Counted from the first letter of the stretch, positions 42,758 to 53,167 are shown. The stretch: DNA of 64,000 nucleotides from Clostridia bacterium (GCA_017453045.1 JAFTKX010000056.1:1-64000); one strand, 5' to 3'. Made by a program: numbers and translations. The notes: generated by a model not told the origin, from the letters alone.

Positions 42758-43390
42758 ATGAAATCGGTATACAGCGTTATTTTACGCGACGAACTCGTTA
42801 AAAAGTTAGACGCCGTTGCTTATGAAAACGGAGTTAGCAGGTCGGTTATGCTAAATAAGATATTAGCCGATTATTTAGAAATGGAAACGCCCGACACGGT
42901 TATGGACGGTATTTTTGCCCGTATGGAAACTTTATTTTCGTCGATTGCAAATATGCGGTTTGTAAATCAAGCGTCGGCTTCGATGGCGTCGGTACAAAGC
43001 GCGCTCGAATATAGGTACAATCCAAAAGTTAAGTACGTTTTGGAACTTTTTCCAAGCGGAGATTTGGGGCAACTTAAAATTACTTTAAGGTCGCAGAACC
43101 CTGCGTTAATCGCCTTATTAGAGGACTTTTATACGTTTTTTGCTCAACTTGAAAGTCATTATATAGGGGAAAGGGCTTACGCGTATCAAGACAATAGGTT
43201 CGTGAGAGTTTTCGTTCGTCCAAACGGCTTTTCGGCTGAAAAAATAGGCGAAGCCATAACTTCTTACGTTCAAAATTTTGACGAATATTTAGGAATATAT
43301 TTTTCTAATCTTTCTCAAATCAATAACGCAAAATATTTAATCGAAGTAAAATACCGTAAGGATATTTCTAAAAAGGAGATACTGCTTTGA
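42758..43390 (+). CDS. Ribbon-helix-helix transcription factor co-transcribed with clpB
   Basis: 210 residues. The N-terminus (about 1-42) is a CopG/Arc-type RHH: SVILRDELVKKLDAVAYENGVSRSVMLNKILADYLE, one beta strand then two helices. The rest (about 50-205) is an unknown domain, with ALIALLEDFYTFFAQLESHY and a C-terminal beta/alpha part, perhaps a sensor or dimer domain. AAGGAG precedes the ATG. Its last 4 nt overlap clpB, so the two are translated together. Likely the autoregulator and clpB regulator; this is inferred from position and the inverted-repeat promoter. Confidence 0.75.
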   Translation: MKSVYSVILRDELVKKLDAVAYENGVSRSVMLNKILADYLEMETPDTVMDGIFARMETLFSSIANMRFVNQASASMASVQSALEYRYNPKVKYVLELFPSGDLGQLKITLRSQNPALIALLEDFYTFFAQLESHYIGERAYAYQDNRFVRVFVRPNGFSAEKIGEAITSYVQNFDEYLGIYFSNLSQINNAKYLIEVKYRKDISKKEILL

Positions 43391-45966
43391 ACGAAAAATT
43401 TACTAAAAAGAGTTTAGAAGCCTTAAACGGCGCAATTTCGCTGGCTAACGAGAACGGCAACCAAGAAGTTCGCGCGGAGCATTTGCTGTTTTCGCTTACC
43501 CAAGACAAAGACGGGCTTATATATAACGTTTTGAAAAAAATGGGTGTTTTGGTTGACGATTTAAACGGCGACGCAAAACTTTTAGTCGAAAAATTAAGTA
43601 AAGTAAGCGGTGGAAACGGACAATATCTTTCAAACAACTTAAACGCAATTTTGCGTTTTTCGGAGAATTTTGCGAGTAGTATGAAAGACGAGTTCGTTTC
43701 GGTTGAGCATCTTTTTATGGGGCTTATCGAAAAAGCAGACCCGAATTTAAAAGACCTTTTAAAAAAACACGGCGTAACAAAAGACGGTTATATGAAGACT
43801 TTAGCGTCGGTTAGGGGTGGAGCAAGGGTTGTAAGCGACAGCCCCGAAGATACTTACGACGTTTTAAATAAGTACGGCGTTGAACTCGTTGAAAAGGCTC
43901 GTCAAGGCAAGATAGACCCCGTGATAGGCAGAGACTCTGAAATTAGAAACGCAATAAGAATTTTATCGCGAAAAACGAAAAACAACCCCGTACTTATCGG
44001 CGAAGCGGGGGTTGGTAAAACGGCTATTTGCGAAGGTCTTGCCATTAGAATTATGAAAGGCGACGTGCCTGAAAATTTAAAGGACAGAAAATTGTTTTCG
44101 TTAGATATAGGCGCGCTTATTGCAGGCGCGAAATACCGTGGAGAATTTGAAGAAAGACTTAAAGCCGTTCTTTCGGAAATTAAAAAGAGCGACGGTAAAA
44201 TTCTTCTTTTTATCGACGAACTTCATACGATAGTCGGCGCGGGAAAAAGCGACGGGGCAATGGACGCGGGCAACCTTTTAAAACCTATGCTTGCAAGGGG
44301 CGAATTACATTGTATCGGCGCAACAACTTTAGACGAATACAGAAAATACATCGAGAAAGATCCTGCGCTTGAACGCCGTTTTCAACCAGTACTCGTCGAA
44401 CAGCCTACCGTGTTAGATACCGTTTCCATACTTCGCGGATTAAAGGAAAGATACGAAGTGTTCCACGGAGTAAAAATTCAAGATAACGCGCTTATAGCCT
44501 CGGCAACGCTTTCGGATAGGTATATTTCGGATAGGTTTTTACCCGATAAAGCAATCGACCTTATAGACGAAGCGTGCGCTTTAATTAAAACCGAACTTAA
44601 CTCAATGCCGAGCGAAATGGAAGACGTTTCAAGGCGTATTATGCAACTTGAAATAGAAGAAACTTCGCTTAAAAAAGAAAAGGACGAAAAATCAGGACAA
44701 AGATTAGAAACTTTAAGAAACGAACTTTTTAGTTTAAAAGAAAAATACGCAGAGTTTTCGGCAAAACTTCAAGCCGAAAAAGACGCTATTATAAAAGTGC
44801 AAAAACTGCGTGAAGAAATCGAGTCGGTAAACGCAAAAATAGAGCGCGCTGAAAGGGAATACGATTTAGAAAACGCGGCAAAATTAAGATACGGAACTTT
44901 GCCCGAATTAAAAACTCAATTAGAACAAGCCGAAAAACTCACTTCAAATAGCGAAAACGGACTTTTACACGATACGGTTACCGAAGAAGATATTGCAAAA
45001 ATCGTCTGTCGTTGGACGGGGATACCCGTGTCAAAACTTATGGAAGGCGAGAGGGAAAAACTGCTTAAGTTAGAAGAAATCTTGCACCAAAGAGTTATAG
45101 GGCAAGACGAAGCGGTTGAAAAAGTTAGTCAAGCAATTCTTCGTTCAAGAGCGGGAATTTCGGACGTTAATCGACCTATAGGCTCGTTTTTGTTTTTAGG
45201 TCCTACGGGCGTGGGCAAGACGGAACTTGCAAAAACGCTTGCAAAAACTCTTTTCGACGACGAGAAGAATATGGTTAGAATAGATATGAGCGAATATATG
45301 GAAAAGTTTTCCGTTTCCCGTCTTATAGGCGCTCCTCCGGGATACGTCGGTTTTGAAGACGGCGGTCAACTTACCGAAGCGGTTAGAAGAAAGCCTTATT
45401 CGGTAATACTTTTCGACGAAATAGAAAAGGCTCATCCCGACGTGTTTAACGTTTTGTTGCAAGTTTTAGACGACGGCAGAATAACCGATTCGCAAGGTAG
45501 AACCATCGATTTTAAAAATACGGTAATAATTTTAACTTCAAATCTTGGCTCGCCGATTATTTTAGAGGGTATCGACGAAAAGGGAAATATCTCCGAAACA
45601 GCCCGTAACGAAGTTGAAAAGATTTTAAAAACTTCGTTTAGACCGGAATTTTTAAACAGACTTGACGAAATCGTGTTTTACAAACCGCTCACGGTAAAAG
45701 AAATAGGAAAAATCGTAGACCTTATGCTTAATTCTTTAAAAAATCGACTTAAAGAAAAGGATATGGATTTAGTAGTTACGTCATCTGCAAAGGAATATAT
45801 TGCGAAAGAAGGCTACGATCCCGTATACGGCGCGCGCCCCCTTCGTAGATTTATTCAAAGGGTAGTAGAAACCGAAATCGCAAAGAGTATCATAGCGGGA
45901 AAATTTGAAAAAGGGCAAACGATTAAAGTAGATTTTGACGGAGAGTCTATTCTTTTGACAGATTAA
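43387..45966 (+). CDS. clpB: ClpB disaggregase
   Basis: 859 residues, full length. Clp N domain (about 1-145), first AAA+ domain with GEAGVGKTA (about 204) and ALERRFQPV, the ClpB-specific coiled-coil middle domain (about 390-520), a second AAA+ domain with [17 protein letters not shown] (about 604), [26 protein letters not shown], and a C-terminal D2-small domain ending near [14 protein letters not shown]. It resolves aggregates with the DnaK system. TTG start overlapping the RHH stop. Confidence 0.95.
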   Translation: MNEKFTKKSLEALNGAISLANENGNQEVRAEHLLFSLTQDKDGLIYNVLKKMGVLVDDLNGDAKLLVEKLSKVSGGNGQYLSNNLNAILRFSENFASSMKDEFVSVEHLFMGLIEKADPNLKDLLKKHGVTKDGYMKTLASVRGGARVVSDSPEDTYDVLNKYGVELVEKARQGKIDPVIGRDSEIRNAIRILSRKTKNNPVLIGEAGVGKTAICEGLAIRIMKGDVPENLKDRKLFSLDIGALIAGAKYRGEFEERLKAVLSEIKKSDGKILLFIDELHTIVGAGKSDGAMDAGNLLKPMLARGELHCIGATTLDEYRKYIEKDPALERRFQPVLVEQPTVLDTVSILRGLKERYEVFHGVKIQDNALIASATLSDRYISDRFLPDKAIDLIDEACALIKTELNSMPSEMEDVSRRIMQLEIEETSLKKEKDEKSGQRLETLRNELFSLKEKYAEFSAKLQAEKDAIIKVQKLREEIESVNAKIERAEREYDLENAAKLRYGTLPELKTQLEQAEKLTSNSENGLLHDTVTEEDIAKIVCRWTGIPVSKLMEGEREKLLKLEEILHQRVIGQDEAVEKVSQAILRSRAGISDVNRPIGSFLFLGPTGVGKTELAKTLAKTLFDDEKNMVRIDMSEYMEKFSVSRLIGAPPGYVGFEDGGQLTEAVRRKPYSVILFDEIEKAHPDVFNVLLQVLDDGRITDSQGRTIDFKNTVIILTSNLGSPIILEGIDEKGNISETARNEVEKILKTSFRPEFLNRLDEIVFYKPLTVKEIGKIVDLMLNSLKNRLKEKDMDLVVTSSAKEYIAKEGYDPVYGARPLRRFIQRVVETEIAKSIIAGKFEKGQTIKVDFDGESILLTD

Positions 45967-45974
45967 AAACTTTT

Positions 45975-46010
45975 AAAGTTCGAGAACGCAAGTTCCCGAA
46001 CTTTATTTTT
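45975..46010 (+). terminator. Terminator after clpB
   Basis: AAAGTTCGAGAAC / GTTCCCGAACTTT, GCAA loop, trailing T run. Confidence 0.8.
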
Positions 46011-46019
46011 AACTTTTTA

Positions 46020-46057
46020 TTGACAAGAGTTATCGCCGTTTGTTATTATATAACAAA
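46020..46057 (+). promoter_or_regulatory. GH78 promoter with overlapping palindrome
   Basis: TTGACA 46020-46025, 18 bp, TATTAT 46044-46049. The palindrome TTTGTTAT-TAT-ATAACAAA (46039-46057) covers the -10 box, suggesting repression, perhaps by a sugar-responsive regulator not in the window. Confidence 0.6.
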
Positions 46058-46082
46058 AAGTTGCAAAATAGGGGAATAAAAC

Positions 46083-47696
46083 ATGCAAATCGTTATTTAT
46101 CCTAAAAAGATTATAGATGGGAGAAATTTTGTCAACGCAAAAAATTTATTAAAGCAAAAATCTATGCAAATAGGTCTTAACGAGCCTGAACTGACGACGA
46201 TAGAAAACGGCGGATACGTCGTTTTAGACTTTGGAAAAGAAATTTGCGGAAGTTTTCGTCTTTTAGCGCACGTTGGGAGCGGTGATAGAAAGGTGAGAAT
46301 CGTATACGGAGAGTCCGTGTCGGAAGCCCTTTCAAAAATTGGCGAAAAGGGGGCTACTAACGACCATATCGTTCGCGACGGAGAGTATTATATTCCCGAT
46401 TATTCGGACACTACTTTTACAAATTCAGGATTTAGATTCGTTACCATTCAAACTGTTGGAAACAGTGTTATAAAAATAAAGAACGCTGTGGTTACCCCAA
46501 CCGTTTACAAAAAAGCGTATAAGGGAAAATTCGTCTGCGACGATAAGAGAATAAATAAAATTTTCCAAACTGCCGCGTGGACTCTTAAACTTTGTTTGCA
46601 AAACGGTATGGTTTGGGACGGAATAAAAAGGGATAGGCTCGTTTGGATAGGCGATATGAACCCCGAAACGCTTTCGGCTAACTGTCTTTTCGGCGAGATA
46701 CCCCATATTGAAAACTCGCTCACTTTTGCAAAAGAGCAATCTCCCCTACCGCTTTGGATGAATAACTTTCCAACCTATTCGCTTTGGTGGATAGTTAATT
46801 TGCGAGATTATTATTTCCAAAATAAAAATATCGGTTATTTAATAGAACAAAAAGAATATTTACAAGGGCTTTTAAAACAAGTTTCTTCTCTTATACGAGA
46901 TGACGGAACTTGCGCGTTTGATTTTATATTTATCGACTGGCCGAGTCATTACGTCGGCGACGGAGACGAGCAAAAACGCCTTGACGAAATTGCGGGAACG
47001 CACGCTCTTACCGTGTACGCGGTGGACTGCGCAAGGCAAATTTTACAAATCTTGGGCGAAGACGTTGCCCTTTGCGAAGATATGCTTGCAAGGCTTAGAA
47101 AAAAGACTTACAAAACTCTTAAGTTTAAGCAAATCGCAGGTATAAGAATAATATCGGGCGAGGGCGCGGAAGACGACGCAAAACTTATAGTAGACGGCGG
47201 AGCAAAGGGTATGTCTACCTTTATGTCGTATTTTATATTAAAAGGCGCGTCAAAATGCGGTTACGTCAACGAAAGTTTGGATATGATGAAAGACTATTAC
47301 GGAGCAATGCTCGACCTTGGCGCAACTTCGTTTTGGGAAGATTTTGATATATCTTGGGCGGAAAACGCAGGCAGAATCGACAGAAAACCGTCTAAAAACA
47401 AAAAGGACGTTCACGGCGATTACGGCGCGTTTTGTTACTTGGGTTTCCGCCACAGTCTTTGCCACGGTTGGTCGAGCGGTGTAGTTCCGTTTTTAATGGG
47501 CGTTATTGCAGGTATTGAAATCGTTAAACCCGGTTGTGAAGAAATTAGAATAAAACCAAATCTCGGCTACTTAAATCACGTTAAAGTCGATTATCCAACG
47601 CCGTTCGGCATATTAAAAGTAGAGCATACTAAAAATGCCGACGGAAGTATTACGACGACTACAAAAGTTCCAAACGGGGTAAAAATAGTACGATAA
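46083..47696 (+). CDS. GH78-family alpha-L-rhamnosidase-like protein
   Basis: 537 residues. The catalytic (alpha/alpha)6 part shows GMVWDGIKRDRLVWIGDMNPET (about 180-200) with the GH78 acidic residues, FDFIFIDWPSHY and SLCHGWSSGVVPFLMG near the C-terminus. It is shorter than typical multi-domain GH78 enzymes. No signal peptide, so it acts on imported oligosaccharides. First gene of a unit with the GH36 alpha-galactosidase 19 nt downstream. The exact sugar specificity is inferred. Confidence 0.75.
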   Translation: MQIVIYPKKIIDGRNFVNAKNLLKQKSMQIGLNEPELTTIENGGYVVLDFGKEICGSFRLLAHVGSGDRKVRIVYGESVSEALSKIGEKGATNDHIVRDGEYYIPDYSDTTFTNSGFRFVTIQTVGNSVIKIKNAVVTPTVYKKAYKGKFVCDDKRINKIFQTAAWTLKLCLQNGMVWDGIKRDRLVWIGDMNPETLSANCLFGEIPHIENSLTFAKEQSPLPLWMNNFPTYSLWWIVNLRDYYFQNKNIGYLIEQKEYLQGLLKQVSSLIRDDGTCAFDFIFIDWPSHYVGDGDEQKRLDEIAGTHALTVYAVDCARQILQILGEDVALCEDMLARLRKKTYKTLKFKQIAGIRIISGEGAEDDAKLIVDGGAKGMSTFMSYFILKGASKCGYVNESLDMMKDYYGAMLDLGATSFWEDFDISWAENAGRIDRKPSKNKKDVHGDYGAFCYLGFRHSLCHGWSSGVVPFLMGVIAGIEIVKPGCEEIRIKPNLGYLNHVKVDYPTPFGILKVEHTKNADGSITTTTKVPNGVKIVR

Positions 47697-47715
47697 ATTG
47701 CTAAAGGGTGCTAAA

Positions 47716-49791
47716 ATGGAAACGTTTAAGTTTAAAAACCTTGAATTTCTAATTGAAGGCGAGAGAATATTTTTAACAAAATGTGGAAATTTAGGTATGC
47801 GCGAGGGGGACGAACTGTTTAAGTTCAATTTTTGCGAAGTAAGTATTTCGGGCGAAAATAAAAACACCCATCTCGGCGCGAAGATGGCAATGTCTACCGA
47901 GTGGGATAAATTGCTTTATAAAAGCCACGAAATCGACGTAAAAGAGTTAAAAGTCGTTTGCCAATCTCAAAAGGTTGAAGTTACCGTAAATTTTAAAACT
48001 TACGACGATTCAAACGCTATAAGAGTTTTCACCGAATATAAAAATATTTCGGCGGAAGAAATTTGGCTTGAAGAAGCGTCGGCTTTCGTCGTAAACGGCG
48101 TTGGAAACATCAACGAAGACGAAAAGTGTAAAATTACTAAATTTACTCAAAGCCATCACAACGAAGTTCAGCCGAGAACTTTTACCTTTAAAGAACTCGG
48201 TCTATTTCGCGGAACGGGGGAAAGTCAACGTAAAATTTACGGCTTAAACGTCGGAAGTTGGTCTACCAAAGAAGAATTACCGCAGGCGATTATTCAAACG
48301 GCTGACGGTAAATTAACAATGTTTGAAATAGAGAGCGACAATAGTTGGTACTGGGAAATAAGCGACAAAATAAGAACGCACTATCTCTATTTAGGCGGAG
48401 CGAACTCCACTTATGGAAGTTGGATGAAAAAACTCGGCGTAAACGAAAGTTATAAAACGGTAAACGTTGCCCTTTGTTTTGGTGAAGATTTAAACGAAGT
48501 CGTCGAAAATATGACTTTGTATAGGCGTACCGTAAAAGGCTCGTGCAAAGCCGACGAAAATTTACCTACTATTTTCAACGAATATATGCATCTTTCTTGG
48601 GATAGCCCGAGCGAAGACAACACAAAAAAATACGCGCCCGTAGCAAAACTTGCGGGTACTGAATATTACGTTATCGACTGCGGTTGGCACGACGACGTTG
48701 AAACTAACCTCGTATATCATTACGTAGGCGAGTGGAAAGAAAGCAAACGGAGATTTCCAAGCGGTGTCAAAGCGATTACCGACTATATCCGCTCTATCGG
48801 TTTAAAAGCGGGGCTTTGGATTGAGCCCGAAGTGGTCGGGTTTAAAAACCAAAAGATGATAGATTATTACGGGGACGAGTGTTTTATTAGGCGAAACGGC
48901 ACAAAAGTAACCGTAATGAACAGACTTATTTTAGACTATCGCCACCCAAAAGTTATCGAATATATGAGCGAAACCATAAGGCGTATGGTAGAAGATTACG
49001 GCGCGCAGTATATAAAAATGGATTACAATCAAGATCTTGGCGTAGGCACGGACCTAAATTCCGATTCTTTGGGCGAAGGGCTTGAAAGTTCTGCAAAGGC
49101 GTTTTCAAACTGGGTAAGTTCTATGACAAAAAAATATCCCGACGTAATATTTGAGGGCTGTTCGTCGGGCGGTATGAGAATGGATTATAAAACGCTTTCT
49201 CTCTATCCGCTCGTGTCGACGTCCGACCAAGTAGACTGCTATAAGTATCCGTATATCGTGGGGAATATTTTGACTGCCGTTTTGCCCGAGCAGGCGGCGG
49301 TGTGGAGTTATCCCGTAGGCGGAATAAACGGAGAGTGTTTAAGAGACGTTTCTAAAAAGTGGACGGATGAAAACGTCGATGAAGACAGGGTTGCGCTCAA
49401 TATGATAAACAGTTTTTTGGGCAGAATGCACCTTGCGAGCAATATAGGTTTGTTAGACGGCGAAAGGCTTGCTCTCGTTAAAGAAGGGGTTGACTACTAT
49501 AACGGCTTAAGCCAAATGAAAAAAACGGCAGTTCCTTATTTGCCGTTAGGGCTTTGCAAAGTGGAAGATACTACCGTTTGCGCGGGGCTTAAGAGCGGAG
49601 ATAAAATTCACCTTGCCGTATATAACCTTGACGGCGAGATGAAAAAAGTTATTCCTATATTTAAAGATATAAAGTTTGCAAATATAGGTTATCCTAAAAA
49701 AAGTTTGACAAAAGTTTGTTTTAAAGGGAAAGAATTAACCGTAGAATTTACGCAAAAACGACAGGCTGTGTTTATAGAAATAGGCGTATAA
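47716..49791 (+). CDS. GH36 alpha-galactosidase
   Basis: About 691 residues. N-terminal beta-sandwich, then a (beta/alpha)8 barrel with WDSPSED, YYVIDCGWHDD, GLWIEPEVVG, YIKMDYNQDLG (nucleophile Asp) and FEGCSSGGMRMD (acid/base Asp), the GH36 order. No signal peptide, so intracellular. ATG 47716 with AAAGGGTG upstream is chosen over TTG 47698. Removes alpha-galactose from raffinose-type or plant oligosaccharides. The stop codon lies within a copy of the dispersed word. Confidence 0.87.
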   Translation: METFKFKNLEFLIEGERIFLTKCGNLGMREGDELFKFNFCEVSISGENKNTHLGAKMAMSTEWDKLLYKSHEIDVKELKVVCQSQKVEVTVNFKTYDDSNAIRVFTEYKNISAEEIWLEEASAFVVNGVGNINEDEKCKITKFTQSHHNEVQPRTFTFKELGLFRGTGESQRKIYGLNVGSWSTKEELPQAIIQTADGKLTMFEIESDNSWYWEISDKIRTHYLYLGGANSTYGSWMKKLGVNESYKTVNVALCFGEDLNEVVENMTLYRRTVKGSCKADENLPTIFNEYMHLSWDSPSEDNTKKYAPVAKLAGTEYYVIDCGWHDDVETNLVYHYVGEWKESKRRFPSGVKAITDYIRSIGLKAGLWIEPEVVGFKNQKMIDYYGDECFIRRNGTKVTVMNRLILDYRHPKVIEYMSETIRRMVEDYGAQYIKMDYNQDLGVGTDLNSDSLGEGLESSAKAFSNWVSSMTKKYPDVIFEGCSSGGMRMDYKTLSLYPLVSTSDQVDCYKYPYIVGNILTAVLPEQAAVWSYPVGGINGECLRDVSKKWTDENVDEDRVALNMINSFLGRMHLASNIGLLDGERLALVKEGVDYYNGLSQMKKTAVPYLPLGLCKVEDTTVCAGLKSGDKIHLAVYNLDGEMKKVIPIFKDIKFANIGYPKKSLTKVCFKGKELTVEFTQKRQAVFIEIGV

Positions 49792-49800
49792 GTCGATTAT
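49787..49800 (+). repeat. Dispersed word overlapping a stop codon
   Basis: TATAAGTCGATTAT, exact consensus; its TAA (49789-49791) is the stop codon of the GH36 gene. Confidence 0.6.
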
Positions 49801-49820
49801 TGCAAGTATAGGGGGATTAA

Positions 49821-51083
49821 ATGAAAGTAAAAACCGTAAAGACGACTTTCGACGAGTTGTTGCAAAAGAAAAAACCTAAAAGAAAAAGACCGCCGTATCC
49901 GGGGCTATTATTTAGAACGCTCGTTAGAATTTTATCTGTCGGCGAACTCAAAAAGACGAAGTTTACTTATAAACTCGAAGGTATGAAAAAGATTCCTAAA
50001 GGTCCGTGTTTGTTTCTTATGAATCACTCGTCGTTTATCGATCCTAAAATGGCGTCGAAAATTCTATATCCAAAGCCGTATAATATAATAGTAACGGCGG
50101 ACGCAATGCTTTCTAAAGAGTGGCTTATGCGTAGGCTCGGTTGTGTTTCAACCAACAAGTTTACGCCCGACGTTGCGCTTGTTTTCGATATGATGCGAAT
50201 TATCAAAAAGAAGAAAAGGTCGGTGCTTTTATATCCCGAAGCAGGTTATTCTTTCGACGGAACGACCACTACTTTGCCAAAGAGTTTGGGCGCGTTGGCA
50301 AAAAAACTCGGCGCTCCTATCGTTACGATTATTTCCGACGGCGCGTATCTTTACGATCCGCTCTATAACGAACTTAAAAAGAGAAAGGTAAAAACTTCGG
50401 CGAAAGTAACCTTACTTTTAGAAGCGGAAGGGGTAAAAAACACTTCGGCTGATAAAATTCAAGCGCTTATAGAAGAAAAGTTTTCTTTTGATAATTTTAA
50501 AACGCAGTACGAAAAAGGCGTTTTGATAACCGAAAAGACGAGAGCGGACGGACTTCACAGAGTTTTGTACCGTTGTCCTTGTTGCAAAGCAGAGGGCAAA
50601 ACAATCGGTAAGGGCGAAACTCTTACTTGTACGGCTTGCGGAAAGGTTTACCGTTTAGAAGAAAACGGACGTATGAAAGCGCAGACGGGCGACACCGAAT
50701 TTAGTCATATTCCCGATTGGTTCGCTTGGCAAAGAGAGTGTGTGAAAAAAGAGATTTTAGACGGTAATTACAAGGTTGAAACCGCCGTTGAAATAGGCGT
50801 AATTTACGACTATAAACGCGTCTATATGCTCGGTAACGGCACTTTAACCCACGACGAAAACGGTTTTTATTTGAACGGAGAGAACGGCAAAATTGAGTTT
50901 AGTCAACCACCGTTATATTCGTATAGCGTAAATGCCGATTTCTACTGGTACGAAGGTAGCGACGTAGTAAGTATAGGCAATAGCGAAATACTTTTTTACT
51001 GTTTCCCCAAAGACGAAACCCCCGTTGCAAAATTGCGTTTAGCAACCGAAGAACTGTATAAGATCAAAAAGGAGAAAAAATAA
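49821..51083 (+). CDS. PlsC-like acyltransferase with a C-terminal zinc ribbon
   Basis: 420 residues. The acyltransferase HX4D motif is NHSSFID (His69-Asp74), with LLYPEAGYSFDGT (about 134-146) the second block of lysophosphatidate acyltransferases. A zinc ribbon follows, with CPCCKAEG and CTACGKVYRLEENG (about 253-280), then an unknown C-terminal beta region. Presumed to make phosphatidic acid or a related lipid at the membrane; the zinc-ribbon extension may recruit a partner. ATG follows AGGGGGA. Followed by MgtC 6 nt later. Confidence 0.75.
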   Translation: MKVKTVKTTFDELLQKKKPKRKRPPYPGLLFRTLVRILSVGELKKTKFTYKLEGMKKIPKGPCLFLMNHSSFIDPKMASKILYPKPYNIIVTADAMLSKEWLMRRLGCVSTNKFTPDVALVFDMMRIIKKKKRSVLLYPEAGYSFDGTTTTLPKSLGALAKKLGAPIVTIISDGAYLYDPLYNELKKRKVKTSAKVTLLLEAEGVKNTSADKIQALIEEKFSFDNFKTQYEKGVLITEKTRADGLHRVLYRCPCCKAEGKTIGKGETLTCTACGKVYRLEENGRMKAQTGDTEFSHIPDWFAWQRECVKKEILDGNYKVETAVEIGVIYDYKRVYMLGNGTLTHDENGFYLNGENGKIEFSQPPLYSYSVNADFYWYEGSDVVSIGNSEILFYCFPKDETPVAKLRLATEELYKIKKEKK

Positions 51084-51089
51084 ATATAG

Positions 51090-51737
51090 ATGAAAGAAGA
51101 ATTAAGAATGCTACTCGACGTAGGGCTTTCGGCGCTACTGGGCTTTTTAATCGGTTTCGAGCGAAAGTTAAGGTCGAAAGAAGCGGGGATTAGAACGCAT
51201 ACCATACTGTCGGTCGGCGCGTGCTTAATGATGCTTATTTCTCGTTACGGATTTGGAAGCGAGCCTACCGACGCGTCGAGAGTTGCCGCTCAGATAGTAT
51301 CTGGCATAAGTTTTTTAGGCGCGGGAATAATCGTTTACCGTAAGCACGAAGTTAAAGGACTTACAACCGCGGCGGGTGTTTGGGCAACCGCGGCAGTCGG
51401 TATGGCGTGTGGCGCAAGACTTTATATTTTAGCAAGCGCGGGATGCGCTTTGCTTATCATTTTGCAAGTCGTTTTCCATATTCCCGTAAAAATCTTTATG
51501 CCAAAGCGTTTTTACACTTTGAAAATTACGTTTATTGAAACGGACGACGAAAGGGCAAAGATAAAAGAAATTTTTAAAGTACAGCATTACAATCATCTCG
51601 TCGTAGAAAGAATAGACGATAAGCTTTTGTATAAAGCGACGATTTTTACCGATAAAGAATTCGATTCTATTACGCTTGATAGCATTATGAAAACCAACGA
51701 ATATATAATTGCAATCGAGCGTGGCGACGAAGATTAA
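51090..51737 (+). CDS. mgtC: MgtC/SapB-family membrane protein
   Basis: 215 residues. About four membrane helices with the MgtC motif GFLIGFERKLRSKEAGIRTHTILSVGA-type segment (about 18-45), RVAAQIVSGISFLGAGII and LTTAAGVWATAAVGMACG. A small C-terminal cytoplasmic alpha/beta domain (about 145-215, ACT-like) is present. MgtC proteins inhibit the ATP synthase or act in magnesium adaptation; a housekeeping role is likely here. No magnesium riboswitch is seen, since it lies within an operon. Confidence 0.85.
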   Translation: MKEELRMLLDVGLSALLGFLIGFERKLRSKEAGIRTHTILSVGACLMMLISRYGFGSEPTDASRVAAQIVSGISFLGAGIIVYRKHEVKGLTTAAGVWATAAVGMACGARLYILASAGCALLIILQVVFHIPVKIFMPKRFYTLKITFIETDDERAKIKEIFKVQHYNHLVVERIDDKLLYKATIFTDKEFDSITLDSIMKTNEYIIAIERGDED

Positions 51738-51940
51738 AGAACAAACAAAATTTTAAAATAAGGAACGCAAAAGGATAAAACAAACAACTTAAACGAGGAA
51801 ACTATTTTATCGAGCGTTTTGGATATAAGCCAAATTGTAACGAAATGCTCGGTTGGTCGGCAGGCGTTTATCGCTTTTTTGCGAGCGAAATGAAATTAAA
51901 TTGTAGATAAAATAATCCGTAAAGGAAAAAGGAGATAGAT
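51738..51940. other. Gap with a possible gene remnant
   Basis: 203 bp with no standard gene. One frame (about 51787-51909) reads without stops through FIERFGYKPNCNEMLGWSAG and on to TAA, but has no good start or ribosome site before it. It may be the end of a decayed gene. The last 30 bp carry the AAAGGAG of the next gene. Confidence 0.3.
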
Positions 51941-53167
51941 ATGGTTATTAACGAAAATCTTACAACGCGTGTTTTAGGCGAATACGACGCAGTAGTCGTT
52001 GGCGCAGGTCCTGCAGGATGTGGCGCGGCTCTTGCTTTGGGAAGATCGGGGATGAAAACCCTTTTAATTGAAAAATTTAATTGTCTTGGCGGAGCGTGGA
52101 CGACGGGTTTTATGAACCCATTTTTCGATTTTCATAACAAGAGCGGTATCGTTGAAGAATTGATTGACGAATTAAAATCAGCGGGGCAGTTCGGCGGTTT
52201 TTGGAATATGAGTTTCAATTACGAGTATATGAAAGTTATTCTTGAAAAGAAAATGAAAGAATCCAACGTCGAGGTTTTGTACAACACGACTTTTTCAAGA
52301 ACTCTTTTTGAAGATAATAGAGTTTATGGAATCGTTGCCGAAAATATCGAAGGTCGTTTTGCCGTTCTTGCAAAAACCGTTTTTGATTGTACGGGCGACG
52401 GTAACGTTGCGGCAAGCGCAGGTTGTCCGTTTGAATTAGGCGTTGACGGCGATTATAAAGAGTGCCAAGCAATGACGCTTATGTTCCTTGTGGGAAACGT
52501 TCCCGAAAAATATAAAGACGGACTTATGATTTTTGAGAAGTTAAACGCCGTTTACGAAAAGGCAGGCAAGCAACTTCCGTTTAAAGTTCCATATCTTATT
52601 CCCGCGCCAAATTCTCATTTTGCCGTAATTCAATTTACGCATATGTACGAGTATAACCCACTTAGCGCGAAAGATTTAACGCAAGCGACTATGGAAGGTA
52701 GACAGCAACTTATCGACGCTTTTGAGTTGTTGACAAAGCACGACGAAGAATTTAAAGATTTAGAACTCATCACCTCGTCGAGCGTGCTTGGGGTAAGGGA
52801 ATCGAGGCGTATTATCGGCGAATACCGTATGAGTACGGACGATATTTTGACGGGAGCGAGATTTGACGACGCCGTAGCGTACGTTACTTTCGGCGCTGAT
52901 TTACATACAAAATCTAACAAAGGACAAAACTGTTTCCAAGTTAAACCGTATCAAATTCCTATGCGCGCCTTAATTCCAAAAGGATATAAAGGAATAATCG
53001 TTGCAGGTAGATGTATTTCGGGCTCGCGAGAGGCAATGGCGTCTTATAGAGTAACGGGCAACTGCGCGCAGATGGGCGAAAGCGCAGGATATTACGTTGC
53101 CGAGTCGATAAAAAACGGCGTGGATATCCGTGAGGTAAAACTCAAATTAAACCTTGCCGAAGAATAA
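51941..53167 (+). CDS. FAD-dependent oxidoreductase (FAD_oxidored family)
   Basis: 408 residues. N-terminal dinucleotide fold AVVVGAGPAGCGAALALGRSG (about 17-37), CLGGAWTTGFMNPFFD, mid-region FDCTGDGNVAASAGCPFELG (about 148-167) and GVRESRRIIGEYRMS (about 288-302), then a terminal CISGSREAMASYRVTGNCAQMGESAG segment; all are standard for PF12831-type flavoproteins. Oxidation substrate unknown. AAAGGAG precedes ATG. Terminator directly downstream. Confidence 0.8.
   Translation: MVINENLTTRVLGEYDAVVVGAGPAGCGAALALGRSGMKTLLIEKFNCLGGAWTTGFMNPFFDFHNKSGIVEELIDELKSAGQFGGFWNMSFNYEYMKVILEKKMKESNVEVLYNTTFSRTLFEDNRVYGIVAENIEGRFAVLAKTVFDCTGDGNVAASAGCPFELGVDGDYKECQAMTLMFLVGNVPEKYKDGLMIFEKLNAVYEKAGKQLPFKVPYLIPAPNSHFAVIQFTHMYEYNPLSAKDLTQATMEGRQQLIDAFELLTKHDEEFKDLELITSSSVLGVRESRRIIGEYRMSTDDILTGARFDDAVAYVTFGADLHTKSNKGQNCFQVKPYQIPMRALIPKGYKGIIVAGRCISGSREAMASYRVTGNCAQMGESAGYYVAESIKNGVDIREVKLKLNLAEE

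Noticed and set aside
51787-51909. Open frame between mgtC and the flavoprotein gene
   Set aside because: No start codon with a ribosome site; may be a remnant but cannot be named.
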